A program made the translations under genes and the position numbers. A stretch of DNA of 64,000 bases from Singulisphaera sp. GP187 (GTDB lineage: Bacteria; Planctomycetota; Planctomycetia; Isosphaerales; Isosphaeraceae). Shown in pieces: positions 36,337 through 45,238 of the stretch (position 1 is the stretch's first letter; every line of letters starts with the position of its first letter). The stretch covers positions 4,503,501 to 4,567,500 of the forward strand of contig NZ_FSRB01000001.1 of the NCBI RefSeq assembly GCF_900129635.1. The letters are read 5' to 3'. The notes under the pieces were generated by a model. It was not told the origin of the DNA. It did no database searches and saw only the letters and a program-made list of their open reading frames with translations.

Positions 36337-37215
36337 CTAGATTCCACCGACCGAATGATCGCCCCGAAGGGCGGCGAGGAACATCTTGACCGCCAGGGCC
36401 AACAGCACGACGATGAACAACGTGCGGATGCGTTCATTGGACGTCCGCATGAGGATCTTCGTCCCCAGGTAAGCACCGCAGATCGACCCCAGGGCAACCG
36501 GGGCGGCAAGTTTGGGGAGGATATCGCCCCGGACGTAATAGATGCCCGCGCTCGCGGCGGCCGTGACGCCGATCATGAAGTTGGAGGTCGCCGACGAGAC
36601 CTTGATCGGCAGGCGGAGCGCCGAGTCCATCGCGGGGACCTTCAGCACGCCACTCCCAATCCCGAGCAACGAGGACACCGCGCCCGCGGCATACATCAGG
36701 ATCAATCCCAGCCAGACGCGACTGACGTTGTACGCGATCTCTTGCTGGGTCATCGGATCGGGATAACTCGAATGGAGCCGCAAGCGGGCCGCCCAGCGGT
36801 CGGGCCGAATCTCGAGTCGTTCGGCAGAATCATCGGCCGCCTTCCGCTTGCGGAACATCTGCTGGGCGGAAATCAACAGGATCACCGAGAACAAGAGATA
36901 GAGGGCCGACGAAGGGAAGAGGCCGCCCAGAACCACGCCCGTGAGCGCCCCGAGCGTCGTGCCGATTTCGAGCAGGATCGCCAACCTCACGTTCGTGAGC
37001 CGGTTTTCCATCGCGCTGGCCGCGCTGCCGCAGGAACAGGCGATGACCGAGACCAGGCTGGCACCGACGGCGTGACGGATGCTCACGCCGAACATCAGGG
37101 TCAAAGCGGGGACGACGAAGATCCCCGCCGCCATTCCCAACATCCCGCCGAGCATGCCCGCCGCCAAGGACATCAGGCAGACTAACCCGGAAAACATAAC
37201 GCTGTTCACATCCAT
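36337..37215 (-). CDS. TauE/SafE-family sulfite/organosulfonate-type exporter
   Basis: The 292-residue membrane protein has two halves each beginning with a Gly-rich repeat: GMLGGMLGMAAGIFVVPAL (about 20-38) and SSLLGIGSGVLKVPAM (about 180-195), the inverted-repeat signature of TauE/SafE. About eight transmembrane helices are expected. The family exports sulfite, sulfoacetate or other small anions from sulfonate breakdown, though many members have other substrates. It lies nine bases after a GntR regulator and two before DUF1634, so all three should share a transcript. Confidence 0.9.
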   Translation of the reverse strand: MDVNSVMFSGLVCLMSLAAGMLGGMLGMAAGIFVVPALTLMFGVSIRHAVGASLVSVIACSCGSAASAMENRLTNVRLAILLEIGTTLGALTGVVLGGLFPSSALYLLFSVILLISAQQMFRKRKAADDSAERLEIRPDRWAARLRLHSSYPDPMTQQEIAYNVSRVWLGLILMYAAGAVSSLLGIGSGVLKVPAMDSALRLPIKVSSATSNFMIGVTAAASAGIYYVRGDILPKLAAPVALGSICGAYLGTKILMRTSNERIRTLFIVVLLALAVKMFLAALRGDHSVGGI

Positions 37216-37224
37216 GATTTTCCA

Positions 37225-38007
37225 TCATTCATTCTTCGCGTCGAGCCGCGGCAAGACCTCGAGCGGAAGCGGAGACTGGCGTCTTCGCAGGCGGGTGGAG
37301 AGCCGGATTTTGTCGCCCCGATAGTACAACTTCTCGTAATCCACCGGGCGTTGATCGAGGGAATACGAAACCCGTTCGATGAGCAGGATGGGCGCATTCA
37401 CCTCGATCCCGAGCGCCTCCGCAACGAACGGGGCGGCCGAGATCGCCTCGAGCCGATAATCGGCTTCCAGGAGGGGCGTGTCGTACTTCCCCTCCAGCAG
37501 GGAGAAGATCGGGGCGATCTCCAGGTCGTTTTCCACAACCTTTTGCCCGAGGTCCATTGGCAAATAGGTTTCATCCAAGGAGATCGCCACGTCATCGGCC
37601 AACCTGACCCGCCTGATCTGCATGAGCTCCGTGCCGATCGGCACGCGGAGCTGCCGCGCAACCTCTTCGGTGGCTTCGACCGTCGCCTTCCCGAGCAGCT
37701 TGGCCGAGGGCCGCAAACCAATCGCCACCATGTCTTCCACGAACCCGGTCAGGCCGGTCAACTCCTGGGTAATCTTCTCCGACCGTACGAACGTTCCCTT
37801 CCCGCGCCTGATCTCAATCAGCTCGAGACGTTCCAGCTCCTGAATCGCTTTCCGGATCGTGGTGCGACTGACGCCGTACTTCTGGACCAACTCCTCTTCC
37901 GAAGGGAGCCGACTGCCGGGCGCAAGGGTCCCCTTGGCAATCAATGACGCCAATTCCTGCTCGATCTGATAGTAGAGCGGGATCGCGCTCTGAGGGTTCG
38001 GGCTCAT
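37225..38007 (-). CDS. GntR-family regulator with UTRA ligand domain (HutC type)
   Basis: From ATG 38007 the product is 260 residues. Residues about 8-75 form the winged helix (PLYYQIEQELASLIAKGTL, PSEEELVQKYGVSRTTIRKA, LIEIRRGKGTFV) and residues about 95-245 form the chorismate-lyase-like UTRA domain (IRRVRLADDVAISLDETYLP, LLIERVSYSLDQRPVDYEKLYYRG in two parts). Members of this subfamily repress uptake or catabolic genes until a small ligand binds. A near-perfect 22-bp palindrome lies four bases upstream of its start codon. Genes for a TauE-type exporter and DUF1634 follow. Confidence 0.92.
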   Translation of the reverse strand: MSPNPQSAIPLYYQIEQELASLIAKGTLAPGSRLPSEEELVQKYGVSRTTIRKAIQELERLELIEIRRGKGTFVRSEKITQELTGLTGFVEDMVAIGLRPSAKLLGKATVEATEEVARQLRVPIGTELMQIRRVRLADDVAISLDETYLPMDLGQKVVENDLEIAPIFSLLEGKYDTPLLEADYRLEAISAAPFVAEALGIEVNAPILLIERVSYSLDQRPVDYEKLYYRGDKIRLSTRLRRRQSPLPLEVLPRLDAKNE

Positions 38008-38010
38008 ACG

Positions 38011-38032
38011 GACATCATGACGTCGTGATGTC
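38011..38032. promoter_or_regulatory. 22-bp near-perfect palindrome before the GntR gene (candidate operator)
   Basis: The site consists of GACATCATGAC and GTCGTGATGTC, symmetric except for one mismatched base pair. It ends four bases before the GntR start codon, where bound repressor could block initiation. Autoregulation of the GntR-TauE-DUF1634 operon through it is inferred from position and symmetry. Confidence 0.65.
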
Positions 38033-38153
38033 CGGTCGTCAATAGGCGAGGACGCCCTCGCAATGGCGACGGTACGCCCGCGTTCCCAGGAAAGGCAAGT
38101 CCATGGACGGCCGAACTTTGATGGCTCTGCGATGAACTCTGGGTGTTGCGCGA

Positions 38154-38180
38154 CCCCGGTGGCTTGGCTTGCCACCGGGG
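38154..38180. terminator. 10-bp perfect hairpin after the split DUF4091 gene
   Basis: CCCCGGTGGC (38154-38163) and GCCACCGGGG (38171-38180) form a stem around a seven-base loop, starting 11 bases beyond the DUF4091 stop on the minus strand. No T-tract follows, so it may be a terminator of the non-canonical kind or a REP-like palindrome. Confidence 0.5.
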
Positions 38181-38191
38181 CGTTCGACAAT

Positions 38192-38733
38192 TCAACGGTC
38201 CGCGACGCCCACGGGCGACTTCAGAACCTTCCTCAGCGTCTTGGCGAGCCACTCCGGATCCTTGGGGAAGTCGGCATACGTCTTGATATCGGAGAGCATC
38301 GCGTCGCCCGGCGCAATGCCGGCCGTTTGCAGGATCGCGTAATCCTGCAAGGATTCGGCGAACACTTCCCAGCGAATCGAGTCGATCGGACCGTCGGGGC
38401 CCGGATAGATCATGAACGGGTCGCCGAACGGAATCCCCGGATAGCTTGCGTTCGAGCCGTCGTGGAACGGGTCGCCCGCCTCTTCCTTCTCCATCTTGTC
38501 CCAGTAGTTGAATCCCCAGTGCAGAAAGCCGTTGGCTTGGTGACGGTAGAATAGCCACCCCGACATCCTGATTTTCGATAAGGGGGTGTCCATGAACCGG
38601 TTCAGCCACGGCCCTGTGGGTGCGCAACAATAGTAGACCCAATGCGGGATCTTGGCGTCCATGTACGCCTGCGCCGCGGATACGAGCGGGATCGGAATGT
38701 CCGTCAGCCCTTCCTTGCCGTATTCGATGTTAC
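38192..38733 (-). pseudogene. DUF4091 glycosidase-like gene, 3' part cut off by an IS element
   Basis: This piece encodes the C-terminal third of the protein that starts at 42179. It contains the DUF4091 segment GPWLNRFMDTPLSKIRMSG and LHWGFNYWDKME, then YPGPDGPIDSIRWEVFAESLQDY near the end. The sequence joins the 5' part in frame once the IS1634 element and one copy of its 8-bp target repeat are removed (AGT AAC ATC GAA TAC reads S-N-I-E-Y). Alone it has no start with a ribosome site of its own, so it is unlikely to be expressed. Confidence 0.85.
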
Positions 38734-38788
38734 CTACGTTCCGCACATCTCTGGTTCATTATCTCCGAATTTCCGGCGGCCTGCAATT

Positions 38789-40540
38789 TCAGCGATCGTA
38801 GGCCGTCGCCATGCCAAGCAGGTTCAGAATCTGGCGTTGCAACTTGGAGAGCTCGGTCGTGAATTCCACTGGCGCTTGCCCCTCCACGATCAGCTGATGA
38901 CGCTGCACCTCCTCGAACAAATCAATCACCCGACGTGCCGTCGGGCGATGGCACGCTCGACCTTCCGGGTACAGAGGCACACTCTTCACACCATCGCGTT
39001 TCATCGCCGCACGCAGTTCCCGCTCCAGCAGCGCCTCGGTCAACAGGGCCAAGAAATAGACGCAAAGCAGCGACTGGATCCGCCCCACGTTCTGCAGGTA
39101 CACGGGAGCCACTTCGAAGTCTGTCTTGAGTTGCGAAAACCGCTTCTCGATTACCGGCTGACGCTTGTATGCTAATAGCAATTCTTCCTCAGTAAGCAAT
39201 AACTCGTTGGTGATTAGGGGAAAGACACCGTCGACGCACATTTCCGCCGCGAGAGCAACATGGTCGATGCGGTAAGTCAATGCGATGCGAACGGTCTCCT
39301 CTTTCACGTAGCGCGTCTTGTCGTTGGGACGGCCACGCCCCTCCTGACGGTAAGTTTCCTCCCGTTTTTCCACGACTTCGACTGTGATCCACCGGGCCAA
39401 GTCCCGCGGCTCCAGGATGGCCGCGACCGCCTCCTTGACCTTTCCGAGTTGGCGATAGCGGCTACGCGGCGAGCTGAGTTTTAACCGCAGTTCCGACAAC
39501 GCCAGCAACGCACGCTCCACTTGCTGATGACGTGATGATGCGTCGACTTCCGCTTTCCGTGTGCTGTGACACCAGATCAGACGGTAGCCCTCGGCACTGA
39601 GGGTCGCCTGGTCGGCCACGCTGTAGCGTTCCAGGAGAACTCCCTTCTCATCCCGCTTCTCATGGATCGGCTTCCAGGTCACCTGGTCCTGGTACAACAA
39701 CGCGCGGAATTCGCCATCTTCGGAGCGGGTACGAGGCAGGATGCTCAGGAATCGGCCGCCGTGCTGGTGCAGGTAAGCCATGTTCTCGGCGGTGGCGAGC
39801 TTGCAGTCGGCCACATAGAGAAAGTCCCGTCGCCCGGTCAACTGGCACAGCAGGTCCCAGGTGGCACGATGAGTGCGGTCGTCGGTGGTATTCCCGCTTT
39901 CGACGCGGAAGTGAACCGGTACGCCGCCATCGCGAGTGACGGTCAGGACGTAGAGCAGTTGTTTGAGGTCAGGGCGATGATCCTTGTTGTGCCCCCAGGT
40001 AATGGCCTGGGTCTTCTGGCCCCGCATCAGGTCCTCTTGGGCCGCCTCGCGATAGTCGCCGTGGAAGGTGATTGTGGTCGAGTCGTTATGGAGTTCGTCC
40101 AATGCGACGTTGAACTCCGCCACGGCATGGGTGGCGACGGCCAGGGTGAACGAGGGGACATTGGCGTCGAAGAGTCGGTCGAGACAACGTCCGACGCGGT
40201 CGTCGTTCCAGTGGGGCAGTTGGGCCGGGGTCAGAGCGAACCACTCGGCGGGGTGGCGACTCGCCCATTGGCCGACGCCATACATGGGTTCACGGGAGAC
40301 GAGAAGGTTCTTGAGCAAGAGAAGGAGGCCGGTGGAGGTGGCGATCTTTTGGCGGGCATCCTCGGGGGGAAGGTATTGGCGGAGGAAGTCATCCAGTCGA
40401 AGTCGGCGGATGATCCGATCGAGGATGGGAAGGGCGCCGAGCCGGAAGGACTTGAGGGACTGACCGCCGGTGTGGGCCGCCTCGCCGGGACTGAGATCGG
40501 GAGCGGGATTCGACTGGCGCGGTCGTTTTTGTTCTGGCAT
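38789..40540 (-). CDS. IS1634-family transposase
   Basis: The 583-residue protein has the long insertion-containing IS4-superfamily DDE domain of IS1634: an N-terminal region with LPILDRIIRRLRLDDFLRQY, then the first aspartate in HNDSTTITFHGDY, the second in YVADCKLATAENM and a glutamate in PVIEKRFSQLKTDFEVAPVY near the C-terminus. It starts at ATG 40540 and is unbroken. It acts on the 18-bp ends of its element. Confidence 0.93.
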   Translation of the reverse strand: MPEQKRPRQSNPAPDLSPGEAAHTGGQSLKSFRLGALPILDRIIRRLRLDDFLRQYLPPEDARQKIATSTGLLLLLKNLLVSREPMYGVGQWASRHPAEWFALTPAQLPHWNDDRVGRCLDRLFDANVPSFTLAVATHAVAEFNVALDELHNDSTTITFHGDYREAAQEDLMRGQKTQAITWGHNKDHRPDLKQLLYVLTVTRDGGVPVHFRVESGNTTDDRTHRATWDLLCQLTGRRDFLYVADCKLATAENMAYLHQHGGRFLSILPRTRSEDGEFRALLYQDQVTWKPIHEKRDEKGVLLERYSVADQATLSAEGYRLIWCHSTRKAEVDASSRHQQVERALLALSELRLKLSSPRSRYRQLGKVKEAVAAILEPRDLARWITVEVVEKREETYRQEGRGRPNDKTRYVKEETVRIALTYRIDHVALAAEMCVDGVFPLITNELLLTEEELLLAYKRQPVIEKRFSQLKTDFEVAPVYLQNVGRIQSLLCVYFLALLTEALLERELRAAMKRDGVKSVPLYPEGRACHRPTARRVIDLFEEVQRHQLIVEGQAPVEFTTELSKLQRQILNLLGMATAYDR

Positions 40541-40688
40541 GGACCATGGCCTCGAGAGGGATCAAATCGTCCTCGACATGCCCGCGATTGGCGACAGGCG
40601 TCGGGTTGTGATTCCCGTCGGCATGATTGTCCGAGAGTCGAGCGGGTCAAGGTGGAAAATTTTGTTGACTTGCAGAAATAATTACGCC

Positions 40689-40723
40689 TTGACGTAAGTC
40701 TAGGCCCGCAAGACTTACGTCAA
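40689..40723. repeat. 13-bp perfect inverted repeat inside the IS1634 element
   Basis: TTGACGTAAGTCT (40689-40701) pairs exactly with 40711-40723 across a nine-base loop, 148 bases upstream of the transposase start. It could bind the transposase or a regulator, or form an mRNA hairpin that limits read-through from outside; the sequence alone does not decide. Confidence 0.7.
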
Positions 40724-40973
40724 AAGCGAATCCTCAAGTTTGACTCCGAAAGGAGGCAGGGAACGGTTGGGACATTGCCTTGCATGGGAAACAAGCGAAG
40801 AATCGATGGGGAACGATCACGATGGGTTGGCGGGACGAGGAGGCGTGATGTGAGCAAGTCAGTGGCGGAGATCATGGAAGGAGCGGGTCGCGGGAGCCAA
40901 TACATCAGCGTATGCCAGAAATAGCAGGAGGTGAAAATTCCGAGAAATTGCAGGCGAGATGTGCGGAACGTAT

Positions 40974-42179
40974 GATGTTACTGAGCGCATCCATCACTTT
41001 CATCCAAGGGGCGATCTCCCGGAGGATCTGGCGGGCCCGGCGATAATTCTTGACGTGCTGACCTGGACCGGGTTCGTCCGAGAGGTGAAAATAGGACGTT
41101 TCGAGCATTTTTTCGTCGGCCAGAAACTTCTTGAACTCGGGCAGGAACTGCTTGAGAAAGTTGACATACGTGTCCGAGAATCCGCTGATATTCGGATCCC
41201 AGAGCATGACGTAGTTGTCGCCCTCCTTCTTGTAGATCCGCATCGGGTGCTCGACGCCCCAGTAGATCCAGAGGTGAGACCACTCGAACTGGGTAAAGCC
41301 GATCTCCTTGACCATGTCGCTGAACCGCTTCACGAGCGACCAGTCGAATTCGTAAACCCCCGGCCTGGGCTCGTTCACGATCAGCAATTGACACGGATGC
41401 TTGAACGTTTCGCGGCGATTGAAGAAAACCGGCATATAAGCAACGTCGGACCCGTGGTCGAGCATGTTTTTGAGTTGGTCGCGGGTCAGCTTCCACCACC
41501 GCTCATCCTCGAACATCCCGGTCTTGTAGTAGTCCCAGGTCGCCTCGCCTCGCCACCAGTGGATCACCGGGAAGTCGCGGCGGGGCTTGATGACGACTTC
41601 GCTGATCTCCAGCGTCACCGGTAGTTCCACCTTCGCCTTGTCTTCCGCGAGCCCGAGTTGGACCTTGATCGCGCGCGGACCGGGCTTGGCATCGGCCGGC
41701 ACGTTCAGAGTCACCCAGAAGGAACGGCTCTCCAGCGGGCCGATCTCGACGTTCGACAGCGGCCAGAGCGGGTCGGGGACCAGGCCCGGGAGACTCCCCA
41801 GTCCTTCCAGATCCGATCGCGGGGTGTTCGGCGTGAAGTGAGGCATCGGCACCAGGCCGACGAATCGGACCTGCGGCTTGAGGTCGTCCGCCCCTTCGAG
41901 CTTGCACTCGACATGCACGGGCTGAAGACGATCGTTTCGGAAGCCGACCTGGAAGGCGATCTTGCCGTTCCGCGCGGCGATGAGTGAAAGGTCAGCCGAC
42001 CCCGGCGCCGTGTTGGTGAAGATCCGCTTGAGCGAAGTCTCCAGCCAGAACGAGACGCGTGAGTCCGCGGCGCCAACCGTCTTGGCGGTCGACACCTCGT
42101 CGGCACGTCCAGGAACGGGGACGCCCGCCACGACAAGCGTGGCAATGGCCAGAAACCCTCGGGAAACCCATTCTCGCAT
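40974..42179 (-). pseudogene. DUF4091 glycosidase-like gene, 5' part cut off by an IS element
   Basis: ATG 42179 opens a secreted protein (signal FLAIATLVVAGVPVPGRAD). It continues with beta-sandwich sequence (LPVTLEISEVVIKPRRDFPV) and a barrel-like region containing HWWRGEATWDYY, FDWSLVKRFSDMVKEIGF and SYFHLSDEPGPG. Translation then runs into the IS end after MDALSN. With the 3' part the intact gene would encode about 579 residues, a putative extracellular glycoside hydrolase of the DUF4091 group. The Gfo/Idh/MocA gene lies upstream on the same strand, so the enzyme would have belonged to the sugar cluster. Confidence 0.85.
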
Positions 42180-42195
42180 CGCTTTTTCCTCATTC

Positions 42196-42251
42196 GTAGG
42201 GTGGGGCACGGCCCACCGGATTGTGGCTCTGGTGGGCCATGCCCACCCTAC
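42196..42251. repeat. dispersed palindromic repeat, family B, copy 1
   Basis: GTAGGGTGGGGCACGGCCC at 42196-42214 (arm to 42217) is matched in reverse complement at 42231-42251 with one extra base and one substitution. It lies between the oxidoreductase stop and the DUF4091 start. The same unit recurs at 45239-45317 and as a half copy at 57933-57951. Confidence 0.8.
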
Positions 42252-42271
42252 AAGACGTGCATCAATGTCTT

Positions 42272-43288
42272 TTATTTCATCAAGTTGACTGAAGAATCGC
42301 GTCGAGCGACCATCGAGTTCGCGCAGCGCGACTCCTCGCAGGCCACGGTGACTTCCAAGGCCCGGAGTCCATCCTCGATCGTCGCCTCGGTCGCCACGCC
42401 TCGGTCGATCGCCGCCACGAAGGCGTTGTACTGCCGGTCCCACTCCGGGGCCATCGGCGGCAAGGCGAGCCGCTTCTCATCCCCCGCGATCATGCAATGT
42501 CCCACGCCACTGAAGAGGTCCAGCGCCAGGCGGCCGTTCGGTCCTTCGATCGTGACCGTCGAAGGGGAAAGATCGGCCAAGAGCCAGCCGATCTCAAGTT
42601 CGAGCAATGAGCCGTCGGCGAGGCTGACAGCGGCCTGCCAATGATTGGGACCGGCGAAGTCGGGGGCGGTCCGCACGGCCTCCGCGCGAATCTTGGTCCA
42701 GGGGGAAGGGTTCCAAAGCGCGGCGTAATCCATCACGTGCGACCCCTCGTGGGTCATCGCCGTGCTATGACGCAAGAATCCCTGGATCCGTTCGAGATGC
42801 TCGACGTTGGACCGATCGAGTCGCTCGTCGTGGATCGAAACCCGGGTCCGTGACGGCACACCGATGGCGTTCGCCAGTGGCGCAACATGCCGCACCAGGT
42901 CGCCGTACCGCAAGACGAACCCAACCTGGAAGACGCGGCCCGACTCCACCACGGCGCGTGCCACCCGCCGGCCATCTTCAACGGTCGCGGCCAGCGGCTT
43001 CTCGTCGAGGACGTGGAGCCCGCGCTGAAGGCAGCCGATGGCGACGTCCGGGCTCACCTCGGGGGGGAGCGTCAGGACGGCCGCATCGACCGGTTCACGA
43101 ACAAGCAATTCACGCCAGTCGGCATAAACCGGAACGTTCTCCGCCTGGGCGGCCAGGAGCGCCGCGCGATCGAGCCGCGAGTCGCAGACGGCGGCGACTT
43201 TGAGACGCGGATGGCGCACGAGGGCCGGAAGGTGGCCGCTCTCGGCGATGGCGCCACAGCCGATCAAGGCAACTCGGTATCCATTCAC
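42272..43288 (-). CDS. Gfo/Idh/MocA-family oxidoreductase
   Basis: The 338-residue protein begins at a GTG (43288) that overlaps the symporter stop as GTGA. The NAD-binding motif is IGCGAIAESGHLPAL (about residues 9-23), followed by the EKP motif in LDEKPLAATVEDG (about residue 95) and the mixed alpha/beta C-domain with THEGSHVMDYAALW, which supplies a histidine near the substrate. Family members oxidise sugars, inositols or sugar acids at a ring hydroxyl. Coupled translation with a Na+/solute symporter suggests that it acts on the imported compound. Confidence 0.9.
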   Translation of the reverse strand: MNGYRVALIGCGAIAESGHLPALVRHPRLKVAAVCDSRLDRAALLAAQAENVPVYADWRELLVREPVDAAVLTLPPEVSPDVAIGCLQRGLHVLDEKPLAATVEDGRRVARAVVESGRVFQVGFVLRYGDLVRHVAPLANAIGVPSRTRVSIHDERLDRSNVEHLERIQGFLRHSTAMTHEGSHVMDYAALWNPSPWTKIRAEAVRTAPDFAGPNHWQAAVSLADGSLLELEIGWLLADLSPSTVTIEGPNGRLALDLFSGVGHCMIAGDEKRLALPPMAPEWDRQYNAFVAAIDRGVATEATIEDGLRALEVTVACEESRCANSMVARRDSSVNLMK

Positions 43289-45132
43289 GGGTTCACACCC
43301 GCTTCCGCGACCGCTCCGACGGGGACCACCACAAGCCCGCGGTCCTCGATCGGTTCGCTCGACTCCCGGTGACTGCGGATCCAGCAGGCGTAATAGGCCC
43401 AGCCGCTTGCCAGGCCCACCAGTGCATAGGCGACCGCCTCAGTCCAGCGGAGCATGATTGACGTGAACAAGGCCCATGTGATCGTGAAGCAGAAGAGGAT
43501 CCCGCAGGCGGCCGCCCGCAAGTCCCAGAGCAGTTCCCGCCGCTGCCGGGCCGGGTCAACGAGTCCCTCCGCTTCTAACTCGCGGCGGATCGGTCCCCAG
43601 GCTCCGGGGGGGCGAACCTTGAGGTAGAACCGACGCAGGGTCTCGCGCGACTCGGCGGGGGTCAGGAGCGAGATCAAGACGCTTCCCGCCATGCCGATGC
43701 CCAGGAGCAAGAGGGTCGGCTGCCAGGCGGGTCGGCTCTTCCAGTCCAGGCCGAACCAGACCAAGGCCGAGAGCGGGACCGAGACCAGGATTCCGAACAC
43801 CTCGCCCCAGACGTTGAGCCGCCACCAGAACCAGCGGAGCCACGACAACGGCAAGGCGGGGGCAATCATCGCCGCGTTGATGAAGAAGACCCAGGGGCCA
43901 ATGTCCTTGATCCCCAAGGCGAGCAATGTGGAGAGGACCATCATCGCGACCATTACGATCCGGGCGACACGAATATGCTCATACTCCGGAGCGTTTGGGC
44001 GGATGTGCCGGCGATAGAGGTCGTTGACCACGAAGGATGAGCCCCACTGCAAGAGCGTGCCGACCGTGGACATATAACCGGCCAGAACGGCCGCGATCAG
44101 CAGCCCGCCAAACCCAGGAAGCTTGTCGGCGTAGCGCACGACGAGCTGCGACCAGACCCCGATCGAAGCCGCGGTCGTCCCGTCGGGCATGCTCATCAAA
44201 TCATGCGCCCGATCCGCGGGCGGATAGATCGCGATCGCGAGGATCCCGAGCGGCAGCAAGGGGACCATGCGCACGACCAGGCTCAACACGCAGTTGAACA
44301 TCTGGCCGAAGACCGCATGCCGTTCGTCCTTGGCCGCAAGGCAGCGCTGGGCGGTCCACCCCTCCCCCGCGCACGGACTACCCGCGAGGAAGAAGCCGAT
44401 CAGCACCAGGGCGCCCAGGGTCGCCGGATCCACATACGTGTTCGTGCCTGACGATGGCGGAAAAATCTGCCAGAAGTTGGCGTCCCGCTGGACCATCGCT
44501 TTGTCGAGCATCGCCGAGTAGCTGCCGAACTCTTGAACACCGAAGTACCAGACGATGACCGCCGCGAGGAAGAAGATGGCGAACTGGGGCACGTCGATGT
44601 AGGCGGCACCGAGCAGGCCCCCCATCAAGGTATAGGCCAGGGTCACCGCTCCGAAGACCAGAACGACCGCCAAGGGAGACCAACCGATCATCGGCGCCAG
44701 GATCTGCGCGAGCATGGCCGTCCCGTAGCCGAGAAAGACGGTCGCCCACCCCACACAGGCGTAAACGCCATAGAAGCCGCGAAAGGCCGACGCCCCCCGC
44801 CCCGAGTACCGGAGCTCGATCAACTCGCCGGTCGTCACCAGGCCGCTCCGTCGCCACATCTTCGCCCAGAAAATCCCGACCAGCGGCATCCAGATCGGCC
44901 AGGCAATCCAGGCGATCTGGTTCAAGTACATGAACCCGCCAACATAGAAGAGCCAGACCCAGCCGCCCCCCGAGTCGGAGTAGGTGGCCACGTTCGCGAA
45001 CCCGATCACCCACCAGGGGAGGCTCCGTTCCCCGATCAGGAAGCCGTCGGCCGACTTGGTCGCCGCTCTCGAGAAGTAGAGCCCCAGCCCGATCATCATG
45101 GCCCCGTAGAGGGCGATCACCCCCCATTCCAC
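43285..45132 (-). CDS. sodium:solute symporter family protein
   Basis: The 615-residue protein has 13 or so hydrophobic helices and the SSS pattern: VIALYGAMMIGLGLYFSRA, KSADGFLIGERSLPWWVIGFAN (in two parts), LVTTGELIELRYSGRGASAFRG and GFGGLLIAAVLAGYMSTVGTLLQWGSSF. This family imports sugars, sugar acids or other organic anions with Na+. The GTG at 45132 is the best start because MEWGVIALYG is the usual opening of the first helix. A 22-codon frame with a strong GGAGGTGA site overlaps this start. It is coupled by overlap to the downstream oxidoreductase. Confidence 0.92.
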   Translation of the reverse strand: MEWGVIALYGAMMIGLGLYFSRAATKSADGFLIGERSLPWWVIGFANVATYSDSGGGWVWLFYVGGFMYLNQIAWIAWPIWMPLVGIFWAKMWRRSGLVTTGELIELRYSGRGASAFRGFYGVYACVGWATVFLGYGTAMLAQILAPMIGWSPLAVVLVFGAVTLAYTLMGGLLGAAYIDVPQFAIFFLAAVIVWYFGVQEFGSYSAMLDKAMVQRDANFWQIFPPSSGTNTYVDPATLGALVLIGFFLAGSPCAGEGWTAQRCLAAKDERHAVFGQMFNCVLSLVVRMVPLLPLGILAIAIYPPADRAHDLMSMPDGTTAASIGVWSQLVVRYADKLPGFGGLLIAAVLAGYMSTVGTLLQWGSSFVVNDLYRRHIRPNAPEYEHIRVARIVMVAMMVLSTLLALGIKDIGPWVFFINAAMIAPALPLSWLRWFWWRLNVWGEVFGILVSVPLSALVWFGLDWKSRPAWQPTLLLLGIGMAGSVLISLLTPAESRETLRRFYLKVRPPGAWGPIRRELEAEGLVDPARQRRELLWDLRAAACGILFCFTITWALFTSIMLRWTEAVAYALVGLASGWAYYACWIRSHRESSEPIEDRGLVVVPVGAVAEAGVNP

Positions 45133-45185
45133 CCCCCGAGGTGGAGGGCGACCGTCGAAGCCAACAGGATCCCCGGAATCGTCAT
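45117..45185 (-). CDS. possible 22-residue hydrophobic leader peptide overlapping the symporter start
   Basis: ATG 45185 lies five bases after GGAGGTGA, the best ribosome site in this operon, and encodes MTIPGILLASTVALHLGGWN plus two glycines before the TGA at 45117-45119. It overlaps the symporter GTG (45132) by 16 bases in another frame. It could couple translation into the symporter, or be a tiny membrane partner. A frameshifted extension of the symporter N-terminus is the alternative. Confidence 0.45.
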   Translation of the reverse strand: MTIPGILLASTVALHLGGWNGG

Positions 45186-45238
45186 CGAGTCACCTCCGCC
45201 ACCCGGATTCGGCTCAGATCGGCCAGGAACGACGTCTT

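Larger units (their letters stand above)
38734..40973 (-). mobile_element. IS1634-type insertion sequence with 8-bp target duplication
   Basis: The ends are CTACGTTCCGCACATCTC (38734-38751) and its inverted match at 40956-40973, identical in 17 of 18 bases. Both flanks carry the same octamer, GATGTTAC (38726-38733 and 40974-40981). The element is 2240 bp with one transposase gene read on the minus strand. It interrupts a DUF4091 gene, and removing it restores the frame, so the insertion is recent. About 430 bases lie between the right end and the transposase start, including a 13-bp hairpin. Confidence 0.92.

Noticed and set aside
38192..38733. The DUF4091 3' part as an independent small gene
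   Set aside because: Its apparent start lies in the IS end, it has no ribosome site, and the frame continues that of the 5' part once the element is removed.
45133..45185. ATG 45185 as the true symporter start
   Set aside because: It is in a different frame and ends at 45117; the GTG at 45132 gives the family's normal N-terminus without invoking a frameshift.
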